Origin: DATAFF01 sp036257595
GTDB lineage: Bacteria; Pseudomonadota; Alphaproteobacteria; Rhizobiales; Aestuariivirgaceae
Assembly: GCA_036257595.1 (NCBI GenBank)
Contig: DATAFF010000069.1
Location: 1-57,044 of the forward strand
Length of the DNA: 57,044 nucleotides
Direction: 5' to 3'
Part shown: positions 16,630-24,648 of the stretch, in pieces
Layout: every line of letters begins with the position of its first letter
Numbering within the stretch: position 1 is the first letter of the stretch
Program-made: the position numbers and the translations under genes
Notes under the pieces: model-generated
The model's input: the letters and a program-made list of their open reading frames with translations, nothing else
The model's database searches: none
Told to the model about the DNA's origin: nothing

Positions 16630-17145
16630 ATGCGCACGACCTTCGTGGTGGCGGCGGCGCGCAATGGCGTGATCGGCCGCGCCGGCGGCCTGCCATGGAA
16701 GCTCTCCTCCGATCTCAAGCTGTTTCGCCAGCTCACCCTCGGGCGACCGGTGATCATGGGGCGGCGCACCTGGGAAAGCCTCGGCATCAAGCCGCTGCCC
16801 GACCGCCACAACATCGTCATCACCCGGAAAGCCGATTTCCAGGCAAAGGGCGCCCTGGTGGTCCATTCGCTGCCTGAGGCGCTCGCCGTCGCCAGGCGCC
16901 TGGCCGTGGCGGATGGTTCCGAGGAGATTGCGATCATCGGTGGAGGGGAAATCTTTGCCGAGGCGCTGGCGGCAAGATTGGTGGACCGGATTTATCTGAG
17001 CCAAGTCGATCTCGAGCCCGAGGGCGATACCGTGTTGCCGGCGCTCGACAGCACCGAGTGGCGCGAGACAGCGCGCCGCAAGATGCCCAAAGGTCCGCGT
17101 GACGAAGCCGAATTCAGCTTCGTCACGCTCGACCGGATCGTTTGA
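16630..17145 (+). CDS. folA: Dihydrofolate reductase
   Basis: Reduces dihydrofolate to tetrahydrofolate with NADPH. The 171 residues start MRTTFVVAAARNGVIGRAGGLPWKLSSDLK, containing the Met20-loop region and substrate-binding acidic residue of chromosomal DHFRs. GRPVIMGRRTWESLG and AIIGGGEIFAEAL (NADPH-binding) follow. The start at 16630 is set by homology and sits 2 nt behind the thyA stop. It completes the thymidylate cycle with thyA. Confidence 0.96.
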   Translation: MRTTFVVAAARNGVIGRAGGLPWKLSSDLKLFRQLTLGRPVIMGRRTWESLGIKPLPDRHNIVITRKADFQAKGALVVHSLPEALAVARRLAVADGSEEIAIIGGGEIFAEALAARLVDRIYLSQVDLEPEGDTVLPALDSTEWRETARRKMPKGPRDEAEFSFVTLDRIV

Positions 17146-17155
17146 GCCTAAGAAC

Positions 17156-17431
17156 TTATTGCGGAGTGGTCGTGCCGCCACCCGGTGCAGGTGCTGGTGC
17201 AGGAGCTGGTGCTGGCGCGGGAGCAGGCGACGGAGTTGGTGTTGGTGTCGGGGTAGTCGTCGTGGTGTCGCTACCCGGGGTTGTCGTCGTCGTAGCCGTC
17301 CGCTCAGTGCCGCCATAAACCAGGAACGCGATAACGGCGATCACCACAATCAGGCCGCCAATGACAAATGCCATCGTCCTACCACCGCCGGGGTCCCGAG
17401 GACCCGCCGTCCGTGGGTTGAGATCGCTCAT
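17156..17431 (-). CDS. Small membrane protein with Thr/Pro/Ala-rich tail
   Basis: The product has 91 residues. A short polar N-terminus (MSDLNPRTAG) precedes one transmembrane helix (about residues 20-40, FVIGGLIVVIAVIAFLVYGG). The tail is a low-complexity run of Thr, then Pro-Thr, then Ala-Pro repeats, likely periplasmic and extended. It is convergent with folA and divergent from the amine oxidase. No function can be assigned. Confidence 0.7.
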   Translation of the reverse strand: MSDLNPRTAGPRDPGGGRTMAFVIGGLIVVIAVIAFLVYGGTERTATTTTTPGSDTTTTTPTPTPTPSPAPAPAPAPAPAPAPGGGTTTPQ

Positions 17432-17542
17432 TCGCTTCTTCTCCTTCTATTGCCGGTCCGGTTTCGAACCCCACCGGAACCCGATTGGTTCCAAAAGCGA
17501 GTGTTCTGGACCCGGCTTCAACGCGCCGCTACAGTAGCAACC

Positions 17543-18880
17543 ATGCATTCTGGACCGACCGGTCTTCCTGCGGTGGTCGTCGTGGGCGCCGGGGCTGCCG
17601 GCATCGGGGCGGGATTGGCGCTTGCCCGCTCCGGGGTTCCCTACATCATTCTCGAAGCCTCGTCACGTGTGGGCGGACGCGCCTTTACCGACTGCGACAG
17701 CCTCGGTTCCCTGTTCGATCACGGCTGCCACTGGTTTCACTCTGCCGACCGCAACCCGCTCCGCGTGCTGGCCGACCGACTGGGTCACGCTTACGCAGGG
17801 CGAACGCGGGGGGTGCGACCCATCTGTGTCGACGGGCGATGGGTCGACGAGCCCGAACGCGAACACATCAATGCGATGATCTTCGGTATGTTCGACGAGA
17901 TTGAGGCTGCGGCCGCTCGAGAACATGATGTCGCAGCAAGCGAGGTGATCGATTTCACCGGGCGCTTCGGACCGCTTCGCCGGCACTGGATCGAGCTCCT
18001 CGAGTGCCGCGCCCCCGAGGAGGTCTCGGTCCTCGATGCTGGGCGCTATTGCGATACCAGGCTCAACTATGCCGTGAAGGACGGTTACGGACGCCTGATC
18101 GAGAAGTTGAGCTGCGGCCTCGCCGTCAGGTGCGACAGCCCGGTGACCGAGATCGAGACCACGTCCAATTCTGTCCGCGTGCGTGGCAATTTCGGGGAGA
18201 TCGAATGCGCTGCGGTCATTCTCACCGCCTCGCTCGGCGTCCTCGCGGCCGGTGCCATCACCCTCCACCCGGAGCCCGACCAAGCCTTTGCGGCGGCGCT
18301 CGACGACGTCCGCTTGGGGACCTACGAGAAGACCATCGTCGCCTTCGACCGGCCGGTGCTCGCCTTTCCGCCGGACACCCAGAGCTTCTATTGCGATATT
18401 GTCGACCCGTCCGAAACCGACGATCTGCCGCTCAATTTCGAGATTCAGCCCTTTGGACGGCCGCTCGCCATCAGCCATTTGGCCGGCGGCTCGCTCGACC
18501 GGCTTTTCGCCAGCGCCGGCGAGCGCGGCCTGATCGATCTGACGATCTCCAAGCTCGTCCGGGCCTTTGGCGCCGACATCCGGCGCCACATTGTCGGCAC
18601 CGTGGTGACAAGCTGGGGCCGGAACCCTTTCATTCGCGGCGGCTATGCGATTGCCCGGCCGGGCAGAGCCAAGTCCCGGGAAAGATTGATCGCCGGCGAT
18701 ATTTCCGATCGCGTGTTCCTCGCCGGCGAGGCCTGCCACCCCTATTGGTACGCAACTGCCCATGGTGCCTATCTGACGGGCATCGACCGGGCTCATCGGG
18801 CGCTGAGCTCGATCGACTGGCCGGTCATGCCGCCCGATCCGCTCTGGCTGCCGCCTCTCGCGGCTGCCGCCGGCGGCTGA
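17543..18880 (+). CDS. Flavin-containing amine oxidase family protein
   Basis: An FAD-dependent oxidoreductase of the monoamine/polyamine oxidase superfamily, 445 residues. The N-terminal Rossmann motif GAGAAGIGAG (15-24) is followed by the LEASSRVGGRAF FAD-contact block. The C-terminal FAD motif VFLAGEACHPYWYATAHGAYLTG is also intact, so the enzyme is probably active. The substrate is unknown. I set the start at 17543 because the Rossmann fold begins 10 residues later; the longer frame crosses the divergent small gene. No good ribosome-binding site is visible. Confidence 0.85.
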   Translation: MHSGPTGLPAVVVVGAGAAGIGAGLALARSGVPYIILEASSRVGGRAFTDCDSLGSLFDHGCHWFHSADRNPLRVLADRLGHAYAGRTRGVRPICVDGRWVDEPEREHINAMIFGMFDEIEAAAAREHDVAASEVIDFTGRFGPLRRHWIELLECRAPEEVSVLDAGRYCDTRLNYAVKDGYGRLIEKLSCGLAVRCDSPVTEIETTSNSVRVRGNFGEIECAAVILTASLGVLAAGAITLHPEPDQAFAAALDDVRLGTYEKTIVAFDRPVLAFPPDTQSFYCDIVDPSETDDLPLNFEIQPFGRPLAISHLAGGSLDRLFASAGERGLIDLTISKLVRAFGADIRRHIVGTVVTSWGRNPFIRGGYAIARPGRAKSRERLIAGDISDRVFLAGEACHPYWYATAHGAYLTGIDRAHRALSSIDWPVMPPDPLWLPPLAAAAGG

Positions 18881-18896
18881 GCCACATCAACGTGGC
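18881..18896 (+). terminator. Stem-loop after the amine oxidase gene
   Basis: GCCAC and GTGGC pair around a 6-nt loop directly after the stop codon. No T-run follows, so termination here is uncertain. Confidence 0.3.
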
Positions 18897-19000
18897 CTCG
18901 GCAATCCATGGACTTGTTGGCGCGTCTTACCTATATGACGCGCGGGTTTCGCTGTGGCTTGGCGCCGGCGAGCCGCGCTTGAGGTGAGGAACGACGTCGG

Positions 19001-20128
19001 ATGCCATGGAGCAATCAGGGGGGAGGCGGTGGATGGCAGGGAGGCCGTGGCCCGTGGAGCCAGGGACCATGGGGGCAGGGCCCCTCGGGACCGCCCGGAC
19101 GCGGCGGCAACCAACCCCCTGACCTTGAAGAGCTGATCAGGAAGAGCCAGGAGAGGCTGCGCCAGATCCTGCCCGGCGGCGGCGGTTCGACCGGCAGTTT
19201 CGGCCGCGGCCAGTGGCTCGCCGTTATCGTCCTCGTGCTGCTCGGCTGGCTCTATATGAGCGCCAACACCATCAAGCCGGACGAGAACGGACTCGTCCTC
19301 CGTCTGGGAAGCTACAACCGCACCGTCGGCCCCGGCCTGCATTTTGTCTTTTGGCCGGTGGAGCGCATCGAGAAGCTTCCGGTGGAGGCGGAGAATCAGA
19401 TCGATTTCGGCGGCGCCGGCAAGGGCGAGGGCCTGATGCTTGCCGGCGACCAGAACATCGTCGACATGCGCTTCACCGTTCTGTGGAAGATCAAGGACCC
19501 GCGCGACTTTCTGTTCAATGTTGCCGAGCAGGAGGAGCTGGTCACCCGGGTGGCCGAGAGCGCCATGCGCGAGGTTGTCGGCCGCACCCCCGCCGAGGAG
19601 ATCCGCACCCGCGGCCGGCAGGCCGCCCAGGACCAGGTTCGCGACCTCATCCAGAGGACGCTCGACGGCTACCGCTCCGGCGTCTTGATCACCGGCGTGC
19701 AGCTCGAGAAGGCGGATCCGCCGCCTCAGGTGGTGGACGCCTTCGAGGAGGTTCAGCGCGCCGAGCAGAACCAGAACAAGCTCATCCGCGAGGCCGAGCA
19801 GTATCGTAATCAGATTCTTGGCCAGGCTCGTGGCGATGCCGCCAGGCTCGTCGCCGATGCCAAGGCCTACAAATCGCGTGTCGTGGCCGAGGCGCAGGGT
19901 GAAGCGCAGCGCTTCCTGTCGGTCTACGCCGAATATGACAAGGCCAAGGACGTCACCCGTCAGCGCCTGTTCCTCGAGACGCTCGAGGACGTTCTTCAGA
20001 AGTCCAACAAGGTGATCATCGAGGAAGGCAAGGAAGGCACCGGTGTCGTGCCCTATCTGCCCTTGCCCGAGTTGCAGAAGCGCCAGAACGCTCCGGCACG
20101 CACCGCCACCACGGGAGCCCAGCAGTAA
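19001..20128 (+). CDS. hflK: HflK, membrane protease modulator
   Basis: SPFH/prohibitin-type protein that with HflC forms a large inner-membrane cage around FtsH. The 375 residues start with a Gly/Pro/Trp-rich cytoplasmic segment (to about residue 37). One membrane helix lies near 71-88 (WLAVIVLVLLGWLYMSA), followed by the periplasmic SPFH domain (LRLGSYNRTVGPGLHFVFWPVE) and an Ala/Glu/Gln helical region. It overlaps hflC by one base (TAATG), and degP follows: a membrane-protein and periplasmic quality-control operon. Confidence 0.95.
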   Translation: MPWSNQGGGGGWQGGRGPWSQGPWGQGPSGPPGRGGNQPPDLEELIRKSQERLRQILPGGGGSTGSFGRGQWLAVIVLVLLGWLYMSANTIKPDENGLVLRLGSYNRTVGPGLHFVFWPVERIEKLPVEAENQIDFGGAGKGEGLMLAGDQNIVDMRFTVLWKIKDPRDFLFNVAEQEELVTRVAESAMREVVGRTPAEEIRTRGRQAAQDQVRDLIQRTLDGYRSGVLITGVQLEKADPPPQVVDAFEEVQRAEQNQNKLIREAEQYRNQILGQARGDAARLVADAKAYKSRVVAEAQGEAQRFLSVYAEYDKAKDVTRQRLFLETLEDVLQKSNKVIIEEGKEGTGVVPYLPLPELQKRQNAPARTATTGAQQ

Positions 20129-21117
20129 TGGCCGGACTTCGCACCTTCATTATCGTTGCCGTCATCGCGCTGGTGATTGCCGCCTATTCGGCGCTCTTCA
20201 TCGTCGACCAGCGCCAGGCGGCTCTCGTGACCCGTTTCGGCGAGATCCAGCGGGTGGTGACCGAGCCAGGTCTATACGTCAAGATTCCGGTGGTCGATGA
20301 GCTGATCCCGATCGAGAAGCGCGTGCTGAATTTTGAAAGCACCGATATGGCGGTGCAGGTCTCCGATGGCCGCCGCTATCTCGTCGATTCCGTCACCATG
20401 CTCCGCGTCGTCGATCCGAAGCGGTTCCGCGAGACGGTCGGTGCCTCGCTGCGGCTGGCCTGGGCCCGCATCAAGACCAGGCTCGACGCCGGCCTGCGGC
20501 AGACCTATGGACGGCGCAATTTCGACGCCGCGCTGTCGCAGGATCGTGCTGCCATGATGCGCGAGATCCGCGACCAGATCCGCCCCGAGGCGCTGGCGCT
20601 CGGCATCGAGGTGGTCGATGTCAGGATCCGGCGCACCGACCTGATGCCTGAGGTGCTGAACGATACTTATGAGCGCATGAATGCCGAGCGCTTCGCCGAG
20701 GCTGCCGAACTCAGGGCGGTCGGCCAGGCCGAAGCGGCGCGGATCCGGGCCGAGGCCGACCGCGAAGCCGTCGAGCTCGTCGCCCAGTCGCGGCGCGAGG
20801 GCGAGATCCTGCGCGGCGAAGGCGATGGCGAGCGCAACAAGGTCTTTGCCGAGGCTTTCCAGAAGGATCCCGAGTTCTTCTCCTTCTATCGTTCGATGCA
20901 GGCCTATGCCAAAAGCCTGGCCGATGCCGGAACGACGCTGGTGTTGAGCCCGACTTCGGAGTTCTTCAAATATTTCGGCGGCAAGCCCATCGAGGCTCCG
21001 ACCGGCCCCACGCCGTCGGCGCCGCCTGGGGAAAAGCCGCCGGCCGCGCCGCCCGCCCAATCCGGCTCGGCGCCGACCGCTCCGCTCAAGGAAGCACCGG
21101 CGGCAGCCAACCCGTGA
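20128..21117 (+). CDS. hflC: HflC, membrane protease modulator
   Basis: Partner of HflK in the FtsH-associated complex. The 329 residues have an N-terminal membrane helix at about 5-25, then the SPFH domain (RQAALVTRFGEIQRVVTEPGLYVKIP) and a helical region with RTYERMNAERFAEAAELRAVGQ-like character. The last 45 residues are Pro/Ala-rich (PTGPTPSAPPGEKPPAAPP), longer than the E. coli tail. Translation is probably coupled to hflK. The degP start follows 59 nt after its stop. Confidence 0.95.
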   Translation: MAGLRTFIIVAVIALVIAAYSALFIVDQRQAALVTRFGEIQRVVTEPGLYVKIPVVDELIPIEKRVLNFESTDMAVQVSDGRRYLVDSVTMLRVVDPKRFRETVGASLRLAWARIKTRLDAGLRQTYGRRNFDAALSQDRAAMMREIRDQIRPEALALGIEVVDVRIRRTDLMPEVLNDTYERMNAERFAEAAELRAVGQAEAARIRAEADREAVELVAQSRREGEILRGEGDGERNKVFAEAFQKDPEFFSFYRSMQAYAKSLADAGTTLVLSPTSEFFKYFGGKPIEAPTGPTPSAPPGEKPPAAPPAQSGSAPTAPLKEAPAAANP

Positions 21118-21176
21118 ACGGGCGGACGAGATGAATTGCGGCAGAACGGGTCGCATGAAACTGAGGAGGCCGTGCG

Positions 21177-22658
21177 ATGATTGAATTGGGATGGTCCGGC
21201 ATGCTCCGCACCTGTTCTCGGACAGCTTGGGCGTTGATCCTGCTGGTCGCTGCCAGCGCGCCGGCAGGCGCCGCCGCCGGCCCGGAATCGGTTGCCGACA
21301 TCGCGGCGAAGCTGTCGCCCGCCGTCGTCAATATTTCGACGAGCCAGAAGGTCTCCGGCGGCCAGACGCCGGTGCCGATGCCGGATCTGCCGCCCGGCTC
21401 GCCCTTCCGGGACTTCTTCGAGGATCTGTTCAAGGACCAGCCGGGCGGCGGTGACGGGGATCCCAGCACCCCCACTCGCAAGGTCAACTCTCTCGGCTCG
21501 GGCTTCGTCGTCGATCCAGCGGGCATCATCATCACCAACAACCACGTGATCGAGGATGCCGACGAGATCGAGGTCAATCTTTCGGACGGTTCCAAGCTCA
21601 AGGCCGAGCTCAAGGGCCGCGACGGCAAGACCGATCTCGCAGTTCTGAAGGTTAAGCCGCCGCACCCGCTGACCGCCGTCACCTTCGGCAACTCCGACAG
21701 CATCCGGGTCGGTGACTGGGTGATGGCGATCGGCAACCCGTTCGGCCTGGGCGGCTCGGTGACCCTCGGCATCGTCTCGGCCCGCAACCGCAACATCAAC
21801 TCCGGACCCTATGACGATTTCATCCAGACCGACGCCGCCATCAACCGCGGCAACTCGGGAGGCCCGCTGTTCAACATGGCCGGCGAGGTGGTCGGCATCA
21901 ACACCGCCATCATCTCGCCCTCCGGTGGCTCGATCGGCATCGGTTTTTCGATCCCGTCCAACACCGCCAGGCGCGTCATCGACCAGCTCGTCGCCTTCGG
22001 CGAGACCCGCCGCGGCTGGCTCGGCGTCAAGATCCAGGAGGTCACCGACGATCTGGCGAAGTCATTGAAGCTCGATATGGCGCGCGGCGCCCTTGTTGCC
22101 GATGTGACGCCGACCGGCCCGGCCGAGAAGGCCGGCATCAAGCCTGGCGATGTGGTGGTGAAATTCGACAACAAGCCGGTCCATGAGATGCGCGACCTGC
22201 CGCGCATCGTTGCCGACACCCCGGTCGGCACCAAGGTCGCGATCGAGGTGCTCCGCAAGGGCAATCCGATGACCTTCACCGTTGAGCTGGGCCGTCTCGA
22301 GGAAGGGGAGAAGCTGCTCAACGCTGCCGCGACCCCGGATGTCACCGAGCCCGAGGCCCAGGTTCTCGGCATGAAGCTGACCCGTCTGACCGGCGACCTC
22401 AGGGCCCGCTTCAAGCTGCCCGACAATATCGATGGCGCAGTAGTGCTCGAGGTCGCGCCGTCGAGCCCCGCCGCCGACAAACGCATCGAGGTCGGCGACG
22501 TCATCGCCGTGGCCAATGACGAGAAGATCGCCGGCCCGAAGGATGTCCAGAAACAGATCGATCGGGTCAAGGCGGAAGGCCAGAAATCGATCCTCGTCGT
22601 CGTCAACAAGGCGGCACGCCGCGGCGACCCGCATTTCCTGTCACTCAAGGTCGAGTGA
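21177..22658 (+). CDS. degP: Periplasmic serine protease, DegP/HtrA (Do) family
   Basis: Degrades or chaperones misfolded envelope proteins. The 493 residues begin with a signal peptide (about 1-35, ending PAGAAAG). A trypsin-like domain follows with the catalytic triad visible as His123 (NNHVIED), Asp153 (KTDLAV) and Ser227 (GNSGGP). Two PDZ domains follow (around 290-385 and 400-490). AGGAGG lies 7-12 nt before the start. It belongs with hflKC by strand and spacing. Its last 14 bp overlap the convergent serB gene. Confidence 0.94.
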   Translation: MIELGWSGMLRTCSRTAWALILLVAASAPAGAAAGPESVADIAAKLSPAVVNISTSQKVSGGQTPVPMPDLPPGSPFRDFFEDLFKDQPGGGDGDPSTPTRKVNSLGSGFVVDPAGIIITNNHVIEDADEIEVNLSDGSKLKAELKGRDGKTDLAVLKVKPPHPLTAVTFGNSDSIRVGDWVMAIGNPFGLGGSVTLGIVSARNRNINSGPYDDFIQTDAAINRGNSGGPLFNMAGEVVGINTAIISPSGGSIGIGFSIPSNTARRVIDQLVAFGETRRGWLGVKIQEVTDDLAKSLKLDMARGALVADVTPTGPAEKAGIKPGDVVVKFDNKPVHEMRDLPRIVADTPVGTKVAIEVLRKGNPMTFTVELGRLEEGEKLLNAAATPDVTEPEAQVLGMKLTRLTGDLRARFKLPDNIDGAVVLEVAPSSPAADKRIEVGDVIAVANDEKIAGPKDVQKQIDRVKAEGQKSILVVVNKAARRGDPHFLSLKVE

Positions 22659-23529
22659 AGGCGCTCTGCGGATAGCCCTGCAGATAGAGCAGGGCGGTGA
22701 GATCGCCATGATCGATACGGATCGGCGCGGCGTGGCGGACCATCGGCTTGGCATGGAGTGCAACGCCGAGACCGGCTGCCTCGAGCATCGGGATGTCGTT
22801 CGCCCCATCGCCCACCGTGACAGCCTCCGAGCGCATGATGCCGCGCCGGGCGCACAGCTGATCGAGTGCCGCAAGCTTGGCGTTGCTGCCGAGGATCGGC
22901 CGCGCCACCACGCCGGCGATCATGTCGCCATGGATGATCAGCTCATTGGCCCGGTGCTCGTCGAAGCCGAGCGCCGCTGCCACGCCGGCGGTGAAGGCAG
23001 TGAACCCGCCCGATATCAGCGCCGTGTAGCAGCCATTGGCCTTGAGCGTGGCGATGAGCGTATGCGCGCCGGCCGCGAGATCGAGCCGCGCCGCCACCGC
23101 CGCGATGCCGCTTGCCGGCAAGCCCCTGAGCAATGCCACGCGCTTCTGGAGCGACTCCTCGAAGGGGATCTCTCCCCGCATCGCTTGCAGCGTCACCGCC
23201 TTCACCTGGTCGGAGACCCCGGCAAGCTGCGCCAGCTCGTCGATGCATTCCTGCCGGATGATCGTCGAGTCCATATCGGCCAGCAGCAGCCGCTTGCGAC
23301 GACCGGCGGCCGCGACGAGCGCGACATCGACCGGTCGCGGCGCCAGTGCCCCCCTGAGCTCCTCCTCGAGGGTCGCCCGAGGCTCATGATCGAGGGTGAG
23401 CTCGCAGGCTTCCGCCTCGGCCAGCCAGACCGGCTGAGCCAGGCCGCGATCGCGGAGGATGGCAAGCGCCCCTTCGTCCAGGGCGCGTGAGCCGGGGCGG
23501 GCGATGAGGACGAGGATGGTGCCTGCCAT
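22645..23529 (-). CDS. serB: Phosphoserine phosphatase
   Basis: Last step of serine synthesis, dephosphorylating O-phosphoserine. The 294 residues have an N-terminal ACT-like region, then a HAD core: DMDSTIIRQECIDELA (nucleophile Asp), the FTAGVAAALGF cap and region, and GDGANDIPMLEAAGLGVALHAKP. I placed the start at MAGTILVLIARPG by homology. That ATG shares bases with the divergent miaA start codon (CCATGG), leaving no gap for promoters between them. Its 3' end overlaps degP by 14 bp. Confidence 0.94.
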   Translation of the reverse strand: MAGTILVLIARPGSRALDEGALAILRDRGLAQPVWLAEAEACELTLDHEPRATLEEELRGALAPRPVDVALVAAAGRRKRLLLADMDSTIIRQECIDELAQLAGVSDQVKAVTLQAMRGEIPFEESLQKRVALLRGLPASGIAAVAARLDLAAGAHTLIATLKANGCYTALISGGFTAFTAGVAAALGFDEHRANELIIHGDMIAGVVARPILGSNAKLAALDQLCARRGIMRSEAVTVGDGANDIPMLEAAGLGVALHAKPMVRHAAPIRIDHGDLTALLYLQGYPQSAFTRP

Positions 23530-24505
23530 GGTGGCGACGCGATCATTGAGCTGCGAAGAACGACGTGCCGTGCTTATTGCAGGGCCGACGGCAAGCGGCA
23601 AGTCGCGCGCGGCCCTGGCGATCGCGCGCGCCTTTGGTGGCGTCGTCATCAATGCCGACGCCATGCAATGCTATCGCGAGCTGAAGATCCTCACCGCCCG
23701 TCCCTCGGATGCCGACGCGGCGCAGGTGCCGCATCGCCTCTATGGCCATCGCCGCGCCGCCGAGCCCTGGTCGGCCGGGATCTTTGCCGATGAAGCCGCG
23801 GCCGAGATTGCCGCCGCGAGGGCGCGCCGGTCCCTTCCGGTGATCGCCGGCGGGACCGGCCTCTATCTCCGGGCGCTGGAAAGAGGCCTCGCGCCGTTCC
23901 CGCCCATCCCCGACATGGTGCGCCGGCGCTGGCGCGAGGCGCTGCGGCGCGACGGGGTCGCCGCCCTGCATGCCCGCCTGACGCCGGAGGACCGCCTGGC
24001 CATCCGTCCGAGCGACCCGCAGCGGGTCTTGCGGGCGCTGGAGATCCACGAGGTCACCGGCGAGCCTTTTTCCGTTCACCATGGGCGCCACACGGCTAGC
24101 GGCATATTGGCCGGCGCCGGCGTCATTCGCATCGCCATCATTCCCGATCGCGCGACCCTTTACGATCAGATCGACCGGCGGTCGGCGGCCATGATGGATG
24201 CCGGCGCGCTCTGCGAGGTGAAGGACCTGCTGGCCCTCGGCCTTGCCCCCACGCTCCCGGCGATGCGGGCCATCGGGGTTGAAGCACTCGCTGCCCAACT
24301 TGCCGGCACCATCGATCAGGGCGACGCATTGGCCCGGTTTCAGCGCGAGAGCCGCAACCTTGCCAAGCGCCAGCTCACCTGGATCCGTGGCCAGATGACC
24401 GATTTCCTGACTGTCGCCACCGCCGAGCAGGCCGTCGCGCTGGCGAGCGGCCTGCTCGGGCCGCATGGGCGTCCCCCGCTTGACGGCAGCCCCGCCAGAG
24501 GTTAA
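23528..24505 (+). CDS. miaA: tRNA dimethylallyltransferase
   Basis: Transfers a dimethylallyl group to A37 of tRNAs reading UNN codons. The 325 residues start MVATRSLSCEERRAVLIAGPTASGKS, with the P-loop in GPTASGKS. Then come INADAMQCYRELKILTARPS, VPHRLYGH, the GGTGLYLRAL block and a C-terminal KRQLTWIR. The chosen ATG overlaps the serB start codon on the other strand; a start slightly further upstream is possible and would overlap serB coding sequence. The ilv leader peptide begins 10 nt after its stop. Confidence 0.93.
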   Translation: MVATRSLSCEERRAVLIAGPTASGKSRAALAIARAFGGVVINADAMQCYRELKILTARPSDADAAQVPHRLYGHRRAAEPWSAGIFADEAAAEIAAARARRSLPVIAGGTGLYLRALERGLAPFPPIPDMVRRRWREALRRDGVAALHARLTPEDRLAIRPSDPQRVLRALEIHEVTGEPFSVHHGRHTASGILAGAGVIRIAIIPDRATLYDQIDRRSAAMMDAGALCEVKDLLALGLAPTLPAMRAIGVEALAAQLAGTIDQGDALARFQRESRNLAKRQLTWIRGQMTDFLTVATAEQAVALASGLLGPHGRPPLDGSPARG

Positions 24506-24514
24506 AGGTCGCCG

Positions 24515-24565
24515 ATGATCAGGACTCTCCTTATTGTAGGATCGCGCACCGCTGGGGTGGCATAG
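24515..24565 (+). CDS. ilv leader peptide
   Basis: A 16-codon frame, MIRTLLIVGSRTAGVA, ends 83 nt before ilvB. Five of the first eight codons are Ile, Leu, Leu, Ile and Val, the products of the pathway encoded downstream, as in classical attenuation leaders. AAAGG lies 8 nt before the ATG. Ribosome stalling here when branched-chain amino acids are scarce would alter the RNA fold at 24542-24615. Confidence 0.75.
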   Translation: MIRTLLIVGSRTAGVA

Positions 24566-24618
24566 GCCGCCCCGCCTGAGGTGGTGCGCGACAACAAGGC
24601 CCGTCAGCGGGCCTTTTT
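24542..24618 (+). promoter_or_regulatory. Transcription attenuator of the ilv operon
   Basis: TCGCGCACC (24542-24550, within the leader frame) pairs perfectly with GGTGCGCGA (24583-24591). A nested GGGGTGG/CCGCCCC stem lies at 24554-24573. The terminator stem AAGGCCCG/CGGGCCTT (24596-24615, TCAG loop) is followed by a T-run. The layout of leader codons, upstream stems and terminator just before ilvB matches amino-acid attenuation; the exact antiterminator pairing is inferred. Confidence 0.75.
24596..24618 (+). terminator. Intrinsic terminator in the ilvB leader
   Basis: Eight-base-pair perfect stem AAGGCCCG/CGGGCCTT, 4-nt loop, then TTT and a T-rich stretch. Placed 31 nt before ilvB, it is the attenuation terminator and may also end miaA transcripts. 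Confidence 0.85.
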
Positions 24619-24648
24619 CATTTTCAAGGGTCGATCGGATAGTCTGAC

